Source: Callipepla californica brunnescens | Lineage: Eukaryota > Chordata > Aves > Galliformes > Odontophoridae | DNA length: 64,000 nucleotides | NCBI GenBank assembly: GCA_023055505.1 | Contig: JALIRH010000044.1 | Location: 558,001-622,000 of the forward strand | Reading direction: 5' to 3' | Shown here: positions 25,001 to 36,807 of the stretch, one piece after another | Position numbering within the stretch: the first letter of the stretch is position 1 | How the letters are laid out: each line of letters starts with the position of its first letter | The notes under the pieces: generated by a model | Told to the model about the DNA's origin: nothing | What the model saw: the letters and a program-made list of their open reading frames with translations, nothing else | The model's database searches: none | Made by a program: the position numbers and the translations under genes

Positions 25001-28000
25001 GAATTGCTTTGTTGACAGCAATTTTAAATATAATTGGTTATGAAATGCGTGTGTAGATTAGCTATATAGATTGGCTAATTATTCAATTTATTGAGCAGAT
25101 TAGAGGGCATATTTCAAATAATGTCCAGAATATAGTCAAAAACACATGCACACTTTAAAATCCAATTATGCAGAGAAAAATAAAGGGAAAATGATGTAAA
25201 AGAAAGATACTGTTTAGAAGGCACATTTCCATTGTTTTGTGCAGTGCGGATGGCTGTAGTTATAGAATGTTGTGATAAGGGAAAGCCATTGAATGCATAC
25301 CAGAAGTTCTTCATTCCTTGTTCCCTGGGAAAATGTGTGTTTTTACACCCTGTAACAGTGAGGAGGAGTTGGTAAGTTGTGGGTGGAGGGCAGGTGACCA
25401 TAAAGCCAGTAATTACACAAATCTACTGCCCAAAATGCTTGTTTAGGGTAATGTATAGCAGCTGTGGCTGCTACTGCCCAAGGACTGCAGTAACAACTAC
25501 AGAACAGTTGCTTTAGTGCTGTGAACCCTATGGGAGGAATTTGTTCTCTGTTTTATTCTGCAGTATGTAAAGCTAATTTACTTGGTTTGCAGGGCTATCT
25601 AGTCTGCTTCTAAAAACTTGCTTAAAAATAAATCTTTTCTTATAGATGGAAAATTGTGTAGGCTGATGTACATTAATATTAGCCATCCAAAATTATGTGG
25701 TTATATCAGCGTTCTTTTCCCCGCACGAATGTTTTTTAAGTATAAACATCTATTTTTTTAAGGTCATAAGGAGACTCTTTTATAGTTTATATGTGGTTTT
25801 ATTTAATCTCTCAGGAACTGATTTGTACGTTGTTAATATGGTGGTGAGATTGACTTTTTCTTGTTTTCATTACCTTTTTCTGAACTGCTTTCTAAGAATT
25901 ACAGATCTAAAAGTAAGAGTTCGGGGACTTGTTATGCAATAATGTGTATACTATTTCCTCGGTCCATGAAAATCTAACTGCAGAAAATGTATAATGCAAG
26001 AATAATAGCACACATTGCATTACGTAATAAATATGTAGAGTACCTCATCAAATGAACAGCTGTGTTACTGTTCTTTTTTGAATAGCGTAGGACAAAGTAT
26101 GAATTTTATTGTTTTTATTTTATTTTCAGAGATTTTTAGAATTCTCACTGCTTCCATTCTACACTTCCCTACTGTTTTATTTGCAGTTTATTAAAAATAT
26201 TTTTCAATTCTGGAGGATTCTATCTTGGATCCTTTGCATTTGTGGCTGTTTGAATTCTCATTGCAAATCCATGCCATGCAGTGTCTTCAGTAGAACTGTT
26301 CCTAGTTAGTTCTGTATTCACATAATCCAAACATAGACCTCAAGTCTAGAATCTCGTCTATAGTGCTTCTTTTTTAGGGTAGGGGGAAGCACTGGGGAGA
26401 GGGAAATAAAGTAACTAAATATAAAGTAAAGAAGGATGTCAGAGTCTGCAACATTCTTCAAATATTTATATTTTTAAAATTATGAAAAGTTCACATACAT
26501 TTATAATGCTTCTTTTAATTGTACAACTGTTTCTTTTCATAGCATTTTAACATCTTGCTTCAAAATACATTAAATTAATAAATAGCATTGAACAGTGGGT
26601 AGACACTGATAAACAGCAAAGGGATGAGAGAGGCCATGTTCTCAGACTTCAGGAACAAAGTGAAAACCCATTTGCAGTATATTAGTAATCATTCATTTCT
26701 CTCCATATCCAAGTGTATATTTAGTAGTCATCTCATATTTGTCCCGTGCTGCTTTCAGAATGTTAAAGCTGAAGATGGACTTGGAGCTATCTTCATCGTT
26801 TAAAAGAAAAAAACAGAGTTATTACCAAATCCTGTGATTTTGATACGATAAACAAAAAAATAGGTTTGCTGTTTTGTCTACAGAAGCAGCTCTTTGGCCT
26901 GTTCTTGAGCTTTTCTGTGACAGCAGTATAGTGCTTTGCCTCTTCAAATGTTCTGCTGTCTAGTTATCCACCTCCTCAAGGAGGCTTGTAGAGGTATCTT
27001 TAGTGTGCTCAAGACTCCATCAGGACTAGGATAATCTAGAGCAAATTAGAGGCCTTTAAAGTCACCATCCAGATGATGTCTTGATCCTGTCTCCAATCCA
27101 ATGACACGGACTGCTGGGTTCAGAAAGGGTTATAAAGATAAAGGGACTGGATAAGGAAAATATAGGAAGCAGTAGTAAAATAGTACTAAAGGTACCTATA
27201 AAAAGCTCTCTGACCAGACAGTTTTTACTATTTCAACTATTAATTTTAACACAAGTCCCATGGTAAATACAAATGTGGTCTTTCAGATTAAGGCTCACGC
27301 TTCTGGATTAATGCTGGAGGTCTGGGATATGTATTTGCCTGCACCCTGTTTTCTGTATTGTGATGCCTAAATCACTTGAATCCTTGGAGACCCTGTTCTA
27401 AAACCTGAGTAATTAGGGGATAATTATTACCTTCCAGAATTATGCAAAATGTTAATGACTCTTTTTCAAAGTTCTAAATTGAGTATAGTTGAGGGGTAGA
27501 AAGTGTTATTAAAAAAAACAAAAAAGATGTATTTTTTGTTTTGAGAAAGATTACTACAATGTCCAGTTCTCAGTGCATTTGACTGTAAATTAATCCAGAA
27601 GTTGGACAAATCAGTGAGTTCATGGTTTTTCATTAAAGCAATTGATGAGGTCAGGTTTGTAGATTTTGCAAAAATTTCTAATATTATGTAAATTATTTTA
27701 CTTCAGAATTTACAATAGAGTGTAATCTTTCTTATGTTTACTGTAAAAACATCTACAGTAATTCTAATTGTGAGATATACTTGGCAGAGAAAATAAGTTT
27801 GTTTTCAAGGAAAATGATTAGACGTGTAAAAGTTTTTGGAATTAGAAGTTTTCCCTTTCTATTCGTATGCATTCTTGTCAGCTGAGGAAAGGTTTTTCCT
27901 TCTATTTGAGTTATACATGATCCTAGAGTATGTGTAATCTGTTAAGTTAGTCCCAGGCTAAATTTGGCTTTTTTTTTTTTTTTTTTCCATAAATACTTTT

Positions 28001-28249
28001 CCTCTTGTGATTGTTATCTTTGGATTACAAGATGCAGGGGTGTGAATTGCTTTGCATAACTATAGCTAAATATGAGACTGCAATTTGCAAATTCTCTGCA
28101 GTATAAAGTGTGAATTGAAAGAGTAGATGTTTCACACAGAATGCTATTATGATGGTTTTATCTTTATTCAAGAGTTTTCTCTGAATACTCATACTTTAAA
28201 GTGTTATATCTGCTCCTTCTGAATCCTATGCAGAACTTAGAGTCTTTCT
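22027..28249. other. AT-rich non-coding sequence
   Basis: Stop-rich in all frames. It contains T-rich (about 22371-22394) and A-rich (about 23029-23042, followed by G) tracts and a T run at about 27968-27986. The only stretch that looks somewhat coding is on the minus strand at 26690-27170, listed separately. Confidence 0.55.
26690..27170 (-). other. Minus-strand block with unusually few stops; unidentified
   Basis: On the minus strand, several protein-like segments follow each other. One segment ends at a stop (26695 region) and contains KSIFSFNILKAARDKYEMTT. A second, at about 26880-26950, contains FEEAKHYTAVTEKLKNRPKS. A third begins after a pyrimidine-rich AG near 27117 and contains VRVIGLETGSRHHLDGDFKG. 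They are in different frames and I recognise none of them. They could be exons of an unknown gene, a decayed retrocopy, or chance. No conclusion on function is possible. Confidence 0.2.
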
Positions 28250-28334
28250 TAGGGAGCCTGCTTCTCAGGGAGGTTGGACTAGATGATCTCTTGAGGTCCC
28301 TTCCAACCCCTACAATTCTGCAATTCTGTGATTG
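28250..28334 (+). mobile_element. CR1 LINE extreme 3' end, about 85 bp
   Basis: AGGTTGGACTAGATGATCTC, TTGAGGTCCCTTCCAACCCC and TACAATTCTGCAATTCTGTG are the last about 85 bp of a CR1 with its 3' octamer tail. The rest is absent (5' truncation). Confidence 0.93.
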
Positions 28335-31273
28335 TTTTGTTTTCCTAAACTTCTGTGGTTTTGCATTTTGAATACCAAGACAACGTACTTGGTATATTAG
28401 TATTGCTTGATGGGTCAACAGATTTTCAGTATTCTGTGAATATTTCTTTTTTGTTGTGTCATGCAAACAAACAAAGAAAAAATCTTATTCCAGCTACATC
28501 TACTATGACTTCACAGAGCCAGAAAGGTTGTCCCTATGATACCAGTCTCATGATGTCAGCAAAAAGGTAGATGAAGTAGATAGAGACTAGTAGGCCAGGC
28601 ATATGTGCTGTTCATCATAGCTTCAGACTGCTACCAGGAGTGCCTTCTCAAACACATTGCCTAGCCATGAACTCAAGAACATATCTGGGTCTCCCTATTG
28701 TGCTTACTCCAAGCAGTCTTTACTTGTGTAGATAAAATGTGAATGCGTTCTCAAATCTAGCCTCATTACTACTTTTCCAGAACAGTGCAGATCTGGAATC
28801 TTCAAGTCAAATTTTAGTTACCTCTGCTCACATGCCCTATAAATGGGTCTGAAACTGCATTAAAGTGTCCTAGAAAACAAATGAATTATCTCCTTCTCAT
28901 ATGAAAAAGTATATGCTATATACATATCACTAGTTCCCCTCAAAAATCTGTGTCACCTTTGGTACAAAATGTGTGTCATTAATCAGCATTATTTATTAAA
29001 AGAAGCTTATTTTTTCTTCTTCAATATGATTTATCACTATTCTAATTTTGGGCTAGAAAGTTCTACCTTGGAGAAATAATAAAAAAGAGGTTTCGTTTTG
29101 TTTTGTTTTCTTTTCATCTTTACAAGTGGATGAGTTCTTTATCTCTGATTTCCTACCTCTGGAAAATGTTGGTCACTTTGTTCTGTGATAGCTATAAACA
29201 CAATAATTTGCTGATGTAAACTGTGAAGTTTTGCTTCTGTCTTCTGTGTTTTCAGCATAATGAAATCTCCCAAACATTTCCTAAAATACTACTGAGGGAG
29301 AGCATAATAAATTCCAGGTTCAAAGCCATTATTTTAAAGATCAAAATGTTGATTGGTTTTCTTGCTCTTCACTAGGTATCATCTGTATTGAACTGTGCAT
29401 GGCTGAGTGACCATTTCATCAGTGGTCTTTTTCTCATCTTATTCTGAATGAATTACTTTCTTCATACCATTCTGGGTTGCTCAGGGCAGTGTTCAGTTTT
29501 GTTGATCCCTACAGAAGGAAGGAAATATTACTCTCCTGACAGAGAATCAAAAGAAGTTTTGAAATGCCAAAATATCTCACAAGTAAAACTTCCGAGATTT
29601 AACAGACTTTGCTTCCCGCTATTGAAGAGAGCACAAAGAAAAAAAAAAAAAAAAAAGAAAATAGAGTTTGATATTCTGATCTGTAATATATACTTTAAAA
29701 GACAAAGTTAAGAATTGCTGGCTAAGCAAATCACTTGGTTTCACTTGTCATTTCTGTTTCTATTAATTATTTTAAGAGCATAATTTGACAATTGTAGGAG
29801 TAAACATTATCTGTGGCTTTTTCTAGTAAGGTTCTTCTAATAAGATGAATTTCTACACTTTTGTTGTTACCCTGAGAGTAATTGGGTGCACCAACCTAAG
29901 CCATTCATTTAAAAATGTAGCATTAAATGCAAACGTGTTAATCAAACCATATTCTTTGCTAGCAGATCAAATGCTTCTAGAACAAAGTGTCTTAGCATAT
30001 TCCTAAAGTGTGTTGTTTTCCTCCCTTCTTGAGGACTCATTTGCAAAAAGTAGTTTGTGATTTCCTGAAACAGTTCCTGTATCCCTATCTCTGTACTTAC
30101 AAAATCTTTTTGCTATTTACTGAGTCACTGGACTACTGGGTTTCAGTGCATTAATGGGAGTGATGTGTCATAATCAACACTGACCTGAGGTCATTTTCTT
30201 GCACAAAGATCAAGTATTGTCTGAAAATATATAATTCTTAAGTCTAAGGTAGTTCATACTTCTGAATTAAAGTGCTTTTGCTCAGTTTAAAGCATTTTTC
30301 AAACCAGAAATATATCCAAAGGAAAAAACATCTACTGTGTTCCTGCTACATTTTTTTTGTAATTTGCCTCCACATGACATTTCAAACTGGTTATAGTTGT
30401 AATGATTGATTTTTATTTTATTTTTGGTAAAGTGCTTATTTTCTTCAGTCAAATCAAGCCCCTCTTTATCTTTTGGTGTTCTTTTTTTATGATCTTAGAT
30501 CTCCCATTTCACCCTATCCTGATGATACAAGTCATATCATACCCAGTAAAGTAATGCCTTCACCAAGCAAAACCTGACAGAATACTTCTTATGGATAAAA
30601 TCTGCAAAGATAATAATTATAATGAACAGTAAGGTTTATTTTTAAGAAGCAGAAGACAAAATGAACTGCTCATCATTTCAGTTTTTTCATATACAACACA
30701 TGCAAATACAACTCAGATCCTTCTTTTTTATCTAAAATTTTCCATTTAAAATTTGGGAAATTGAACTTCAAATACTCATTATAACTACTCATCTCTACAC
30801 TTTAGTTCTATTTTTTTAATTTAAAATATTGATCAGTAGATTAGGTAACTTTCTATTTTAAGCTTTGTTATCCATTCTTTTCTTAAGAAATGTGATATTT
30901 ATTTTATTGGCTAATTATTAGGTTTGATGGAAAATTTGAAAATGATTTTTCATCCTACACTGTTTTTATGATCTTGGATGTTGTATTTATAACATTTAAT
31001 AACTTTTTTCATTCCTTATGAATTCCTAGAAAAATATCACTGTAAGTTGTTAATTTAGAAAGGTTGTACAAGCAGAAGAATTTTCCCCAGTGTACAATTA
31101 TTCTTAACCATTAAAAATTTGGTTGCGTGTGTGCGTACCAGAACAAAAACCTACATATATTCTGTAACAGACAGTGTAAGAGAACTTCAATTTGCCCTTC
31201 TTCAGACTCAGTCGAGACAGAGACATTCAGACAGCTTCAGAGAAATTTTATTTTCTTTGTATCCCATACCTTC
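28335..31273. other. AT-rich non-coding sequence
   Basis: There is no recognisable gene or element. It contains an A-rich run at about 29640-29656 and a GTTTT-type simple repeat near 29093-29110. Confidence 0.6.
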
Positions 31274-31500
31274 ATTGCTCAAAAGGTAATGCCTCATATT
31301 TATTTTCATGGAATATACAACAAGTGCAAAGAGAAAAGTAACAGTTTGATAGAGAAAGTTCTCAGCTACAAAATGCTGTTTTTCAACACATTCACCACCA
31401 TTAGCTGTGATTTTTGCAAATGATGAACAAGAGCCTGCATGCCGTGCTTGTAAACATCTGCGCCAGAGGAGGTGACCCATTGTTGTCAACATTTGTTGAC
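31274..31500 (-). mobile_element. Galluhop-type mariner 3' fragment (minus strand)
   Basis: The left edge carries a diverged TIR (TTGCTCAAAAGGTAATGCCT) followed by CATATTTATTTTCATGGAAT, the reversed 3' end of the element. Minus-strand translation shows the transposase C-terminus (HLLWRRCLQARHAG, ANGGECVEKQHFVAENFLYQ). These match the LVHRW..CIANGGDYVEK-type ending of mariner transposases. The 5' half is missing; the right limit is approximate. Confidence 0.85.
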
Positions 31501-32380
31501 TGTCCAAAATGTTGCCATGACAGTTTGCTTCCTACTTTTGAAACATACAGTATGGCAAAAAGGATCCTTGGCTATTTTTTGTGCTGTAGGGCTAACAGAA
31601 ATTAAATACAACAATTACAAGTTTCGTAATCTCTTCAGTGGTTATGGTTGGTAAAATTTCTCTTGCAATTTGTGTGAACTGTTTTATAGTTATGTATAGT
31701 TACTTTGGTTATGTAGACACTAGTTTATAATCATTATATTTCTGAACTTCCTTGGAACATTTGGATAGCACATTTTTGAGCTATCTATTACTACTGAAGT
31801 GTACCATAGTGTTTCCATAGAGATGATCTCTTTTATCTCTTGTCATATAATCCACAACACAATTCATTAAATACTCTGCCAAAGTGGTGAGCAAAGTTCT
31901 TCTCTGACATTTATGTCATGATTTTGAGCTTCAATATTTTGTAATCATATGGGAATTATGATTCTTTGATCCTTGTCTTCAGAAAATCAGAATATTGTGA
32001 CAATTGCTGACATGGTTGGAATTGTCCTTTGGTCCACTGTTAAAAAGCTGGTAAACTTGTATGGTTTGTTGTCATATGTGTTAAGAAAGATATTTAACAT
32101 TGTGAGTTGTAACTTTTGCATTTAAATTCGAGATGTTTGTTTGTTTGGTTTGGTTTGATTGGTTGGTTTTCTTTAAGGATTATTGTTGTTTACCTTGTGG
32201 GAGCTGAAGGGTAGAGAGTCAGGAGGTTAGGAAAGGGTATGGATACCTGCTCTATCTTGTAGTGTGTGTGAAGGTGTGAAGTTATTTACTGCTGAACAGA
32301 AACAAGAAAATCAATTGATCATTTACCAAGTGAGGAAAAGGATGCACACAGAAGATTGATCTTCACTGAAACATATAGAA
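31501..32380. other. Non-coding sequence between two mariner fragments
   Basis: There is no gene. A GTTT/GGTT microsatellite-like run lies at about 32127-32170. Confidence 0.6.
32127..32170. repeat. GTTT/GGTTT simple repeat
   Basis: Imperfect repeats of GTTT passing into GGTTT and GGTTG units. Confidence 0.8.
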
Positions 32381-32630
32381 GGGCTGCTCTGAAAGTGATA
32401 CCTCCTAATTTTCTGTATTGACACACAACATCAGAGGCAGATTTTGAAGTTACAGCAGTAGAGGTGGAACCTTCCCACCAGTATTCCGTTACATGTTGTT
32501 GTCGTATAACAGATGGCAGCAGAGGACCAGTCTGACAAAATGGCGTCTGACATGGAAGTACATATGAAGCAAAGGTGTGTCACTGAATTCTTCCATGCAG
32601 TAAAAATGGCATCCATTGATGACATTTTGA
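32381..32630 (+). mobile_element. Galluhop-type mariner 5' fragment (plus strand)
   Basis: It starts with the TIR GGGCTGCTCTGAAAGTGATA after a TA-containing flank. It continues through CAGAGGCAGATTTTGAAGTT, AGTCTGACAAAATGGCGTCT and GACATGGAAGTACATATGAA into the transposase N-terminus (MASDMEVHMKQRCVTEFFHA). It breaks off near 32630 at the border of a GC-rich unrelated segment. No 3' TIR was found downstream. Confidence 0.9.
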
Positions 32631-32640
32631 TGCCATCAAA

Positions 32641-33260
32641 TTTTGCTGAGCCTGTGGGGCTTCTCCATCTCCCTGTGAATGGGCATTGTGGAATGGGCAC
32701 TGAGCACACTTTCCCTCCTCGACTGTGTCCTTCAAACTGCAGTGGACTGGGGAAGCTGGAGATTTAGAGCTCCTGACTTCACAGCACTGTTGTTGCAGAT
32801 ATTGTGCAGTGCAGGAAGGTGAGGCTGTGGTCAGTGTCTGTTCTGGGGCAGGCCACAGCAGTGCTCCAGTCCCTCAACAGGAAGCCCTCCTGACGCTGCA
32901 TCCTGTCTGGCTCATGCTCTCCACCAGCACAGGGTCAGGCTGCAGCTGTGGTCCTGGCAGATCCTCCATACCCAGCACTTGCTGAATAGCCACTCTAGGG
33001 CTGTGTCCCTGCACCACTCATCTTCGCTGCCTCAGCTGTGCTTCTTGGGGGCCAGCTGCCTGAGCCAGGCAGGACTGGGAAAATGCAGGCTATGCTGCGG
33101 GGATTGGCACAGTTACCAGATCCCCACAGCACAACTCAAGAATGCCTTGCTAGGTCTCCAAACCTTGCAGACACACTCAGACACAGACCAGGTACAAGCA
33201 CAGCTAGGCCAGGCTCTGCTGTGCCCCAATATATGCAGTGCAGGGCCGTGAGGGCATAGC
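32641..33260. other. GC-rich island of unknown origin (about 620 bp)
   Basis: The segment is clearly more GC-rich than everything around it (CTG/CAG-rich, few CpGs). It starts exactly where the mariner copy at 32381 loses homology and ends before normal AT-rich sequence resumes. Several frames are open for 75-90 codons on the plus strand, as expected for AT-poor sequence, but none resembles a protein I know. It could be a retrotransposed transcript piece, an LTR-like or other repeat fragment, or a filler insertion. It is not a typical CpG-island promoter. Confidence 0.5.
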
Positions 33261-33379
33261 CTATTCCCTGATAATGTCACACATCATTAATTTGTAATGT
33301 CAAAAAACTCTTGCTCACTGGTGTCATTCTGGGGAAACCTCTTCAGCTCAAGAGTACTAGAGAGGTACTCTTTATCAGA
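33261..33379. other. Short AT-rich gap between GC-rich island and CR1
   Basis: Nothing recognised. Confidence 0.5.
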
Positions 33380-33550
33380 AATGAAGTAATAGGATAAGGG
33401 CTAACAGTTCAAAGCAAAAGAGAGTAGATTTAGATTGGATATTTGGAATTTATTTCTTGTGAGAGTGATGAGGCACTGGAGCAGGCTGTCCAGGGGAGCT
33501 GTGGATGCCACATCCCTGGGAGGCGAGGTTGGATTTAAATGCCTGATTTA
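33380..33550 (+). mobile_element. CR1 LINE internal 3'-UTR fragment
   Basis: AGTAGATTTAGATTGGATAT, GTGAGAGTGATGAGGCACTG, GAGCAGGCTGTCCAGGGGAG and CTGTGGATGCCACATCCCTG match the CR1 region just upstream of the 3' end. The terminal octamer tail is missing, so the fragment is truncated or deleted on both sides. Confidence 0.8.
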
Positions 33551-34034
33551 GATGAATTTCAGGGAATTTGATAGATGAGGTTAATGTCTAGAGGTGAAGA
33601 TTTCCATGTCTTGATTTAGGCTTGTTGACTTCCTTTGATTTGGGAAGGCCATTTTAATTCTGGCTCAGATAGTTATCTTTGAATGGGACAACAGATGAAG
33701 TTGACAGTTATTAGTCATTATGGTGAGTCTATAAGATGTTCTTGTTGTTATATGTGGAGGCTGAAATAATTGCAGCGTTGCCCACAGAGTTTCAGAAAGA
33801 CAAAGGAAAAGGAGGAGGTGTTGGAAAGAGCAAAGTATTCATTTTGACTGGTTTTGAGGCTTAGAAGAGGACAAATTTAAAATACTCCAAAGGAGGAGAA
33901 AGAGGACCAGGAGGGAAAGAGTCACAGAAGGGAAAAATAAATTTTCAAAAGTGAGCATTGTATGATCACACTTTAACAAATATTGCAGTGCAATAGGTGC
34001 AGATCTGTAGAGTAAAACAGGTGGTACTGAGAAT

Positions 34035-34053
34035 CCATCATCAGAGATGATGG
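34035..34053. repeat. Perfect inverted repeat, 8-bp arms, 3-nt loop
   Basis: CCATCATC, AGA, GATGATGG. It is a short perfect palindrome and probably fortuitous. Confidence 0.7.
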
Positions 34054-36791
34054 AGAGATTTTGCTCTGGGTTAGATCTAGTCTAGTCCCATGTAACTCAA
34101 CAACTAACCTCTTATGACTTTTCAATCTAAATGCAATCCAAATTGTGCTCTGTGAGTCTACTTGACATCTACTTGGCACAGCTTGACAACGGAGAGCCCG
34201 TAAAGAAATTCGTCTGAAAGTTCATGTTCAGATCTGAATATGTGATGAAAATAATATCTGAGAATTAGATCAGTGTTCCTAATCTAAACTAAAAAATGCT
34301 AATACATACAAACTCATAAATCTACTGTACTGAAGGAACATGGATCTAGCAAGCTTGTTCAATTTCATTGTTGGATCCTCTTTTAGAAAAATGCAGTGGT
34401 GAAAGTGTATTTAGTTTTCCTTTGTTAAATAGCTATCTTTTTTTTTTTTTCTTTGTGATTACCTTCATGTTTTTCAATGATGCTGTCAGTACTTTCTAGA
34501 AGTATAACAAGAAAAGATCTATTAATTGTTAGCAATGCTACTTTAACCCCACAAAGGCTTCCTTGACACAAGGGTATAGGCTCAGCCTCAGGGCAAAATG
34601 GTGCACATCTGCATAGATTGTCATCTTGATTTAATTTTTATTGCAGCTCAATCTAGAAGTTAATGGATTGTTACAGAGCTGTTAAATTCCAGTAACAATC
34701 ATATTTGTTTTCCTGCTATCACTTACTTTTGACTGTATGCAGCCATTTTGCTGACAAAAAATTTGTTCCTAACCAGTGTGGATTTGAACCCTCAGGTTAT
34801 ACTATACTTATTTTCTTGTTTTCTACCTCTTTTCTGCCTTGAATTCTTCTGTTTTTATATTTAAGCATTTTGCACTTGCATTGTTGAAGATTGAAGTTCT
34901 TTACAGAAACCCATTTCTTTTTCTTTCTTGTGTGTAGTGGTCCTGTCAGTTCAGTTTAGTGTAACCTTAAAGATGGGTTTGATTTCAGTTTGTGCCTGAT
35001 TTCTCATTGCCTGTCACTGATAACAAATGTGTCCACAGTGATCCAGGACTAAATGCATTTCTGTGCTACTTCCTTCCTCAGTCCTTTAGGTTTTACTTTT
35101 TTTTTCTATCTGACTAGCATTCCCGCACAAATTAAATGATTTAAAACGAAAAGCATTGTATTCAACTCAAATTTTTAATTTCTATGTATTATCCTGAGGG
35201 TTCGGGTTCAATAACTGTCGTCACAGATTTAAACTCTGTTTATAAGGGGCATCAGATTCCTGATAGCCTCTTAATTTCTTAATTCAGCCCAGTTTTCTTT
35301 TCTGACATGCTTTTAAGTTCTGTGATGCAACAGGTGTTCTACCTTGTACCAAATGAGAAATCTTATGCTTCACTGATGCACTTGCTTCCATAAAAATGAG
35401 TGAGTTGAGACTGTATCATTAATTTCTCTGACCTTCATAACAAAACATTTGCAGTTTCTTTAGTAAGTTTGGACTCTATTTAAATAAAGCTTCCTGAGTT
35501 TCCTGTCTTGGAACAGGACAGTCTTGTCTTACATGACGCATATGTTTTATTACTTTATCTGTAGTTTGACTATACATTATGTTTTTAATAGTTTCACAAT
35601 CTTTGTTTCAGTGTTTACTTTCTCTTTTCTCCCCACCTTTCATATGCACTTGAACAATTCCAATTATATGCATTTTATGTTATGTTTTTTACTGCCAGTT
35701 CTTATTTTCCTTCTCCTGGTAACAATGCATCCCACTGTTCTGCTAGCAGAATTGTCCATCATTGCTCTCATGTGCTTAATCAATGACAATCAAACCAAAA
35801 TCACCAAAAAGCTTGGTGATCAGAAGGATCTGGAAACTGCTGCTTAGAATTTGTGAATCAGCAGGTGACTTCTTCATACAGATGACCAGACATACAGTTG
35901 TATGATGATTCACCAGTTTGGTATACCCCTGTTCCCTCCCTCCTTTACAAGTCAGCCATTCCAAAAGCAACTGAGACTGCATGTAAATTGATTTAAAAAC
36001 TAAAATAATTAAAAAAAAAAAAAAAACTTTTGCAGGAAGGTGAACATATTTTGGAATTCCTTGTCCAGTAAAGTGTTTTTTAAAAAGTATTTTATTCCAA
36101 GTTTCAGGTTCTTTTTCCAACCAATAATGAAGAATTGCTTTCTGGTAATTTTGGAAGAACAAGGATTATGCTTTAATTTCTAGTAAGAATTTGTATAGTG
36201 AGCACTCAGTGATGATGTTAGTGTAGTACACAAGGTAATCAACAACATCATTCAAATGTAAATATAGAAAATGATTAAATAAAATTCTTGTGCAATTTCC
36301 CTGTAAAATCTGCTATGAACATTATGCCATCCCTTCAGTATATGGAATGGACAGCATCTGAGCAACAAAATGAAAAACTGTAAGATCTGTCTAAAAGAGT
36401 GCAGAGTTTTTCTTCCATCACATGCTACATTGTTAGTTTCACAAAAATGGAGGACTAGAAATTTTTAGTGATGCTTAACAGAACACCTTATTGAGCATTG
36501 CTTCTTGAATGTTTATTGGGTTAAGAATTTTAGTTGTTTCTCAACTGTATATTGATCAGAAGATTATCTATCATTCACCATTCATTTCTGACAGAAAACT
36601 CTGCAGTTCTTTGAGCACCCAGGTCATACTTAGAACTAATGTATTGAGCTAAGTAATATTATGAAACTGAAAATATTTATTTGTTCTTAAACCAGATTTT
36701 TACCTTAGGGTAATACTGAATTTGTTGACTTAAATCATTGTTAGAAATGGTCTGCACAAATTCAAACTGATGCTGTATGTGGGAGACAGCT

Positions 36792-36807
36792 GGTTGTCAT
36801 GGTAACC
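36792..36807. promoter_or_regulatory. RFX-type X-box
   Basis: GGTTGTCATGGTAACC is a near-perfect palindromic X-box (consensus GTTGCCATGGTAAC), the dimer site of RFX factors. A RUNX-like TGCGGTT lies 9 bp downstream (about 36812-36818) and a TCAAGGTTA nuclear-receptor-like half-site near 36906. The cluster suggests an enhancer, but only motif matches are seen. Confidence 0.45.

Noticed and set aside
35524..35847. Plus-strand open frame of 107 codons, strongly hydrophobic
   Set aside because: The hydrophobicity follows from T-rich sequence (Phe, Leu, Ile codons). No homology or gene structure was seen.
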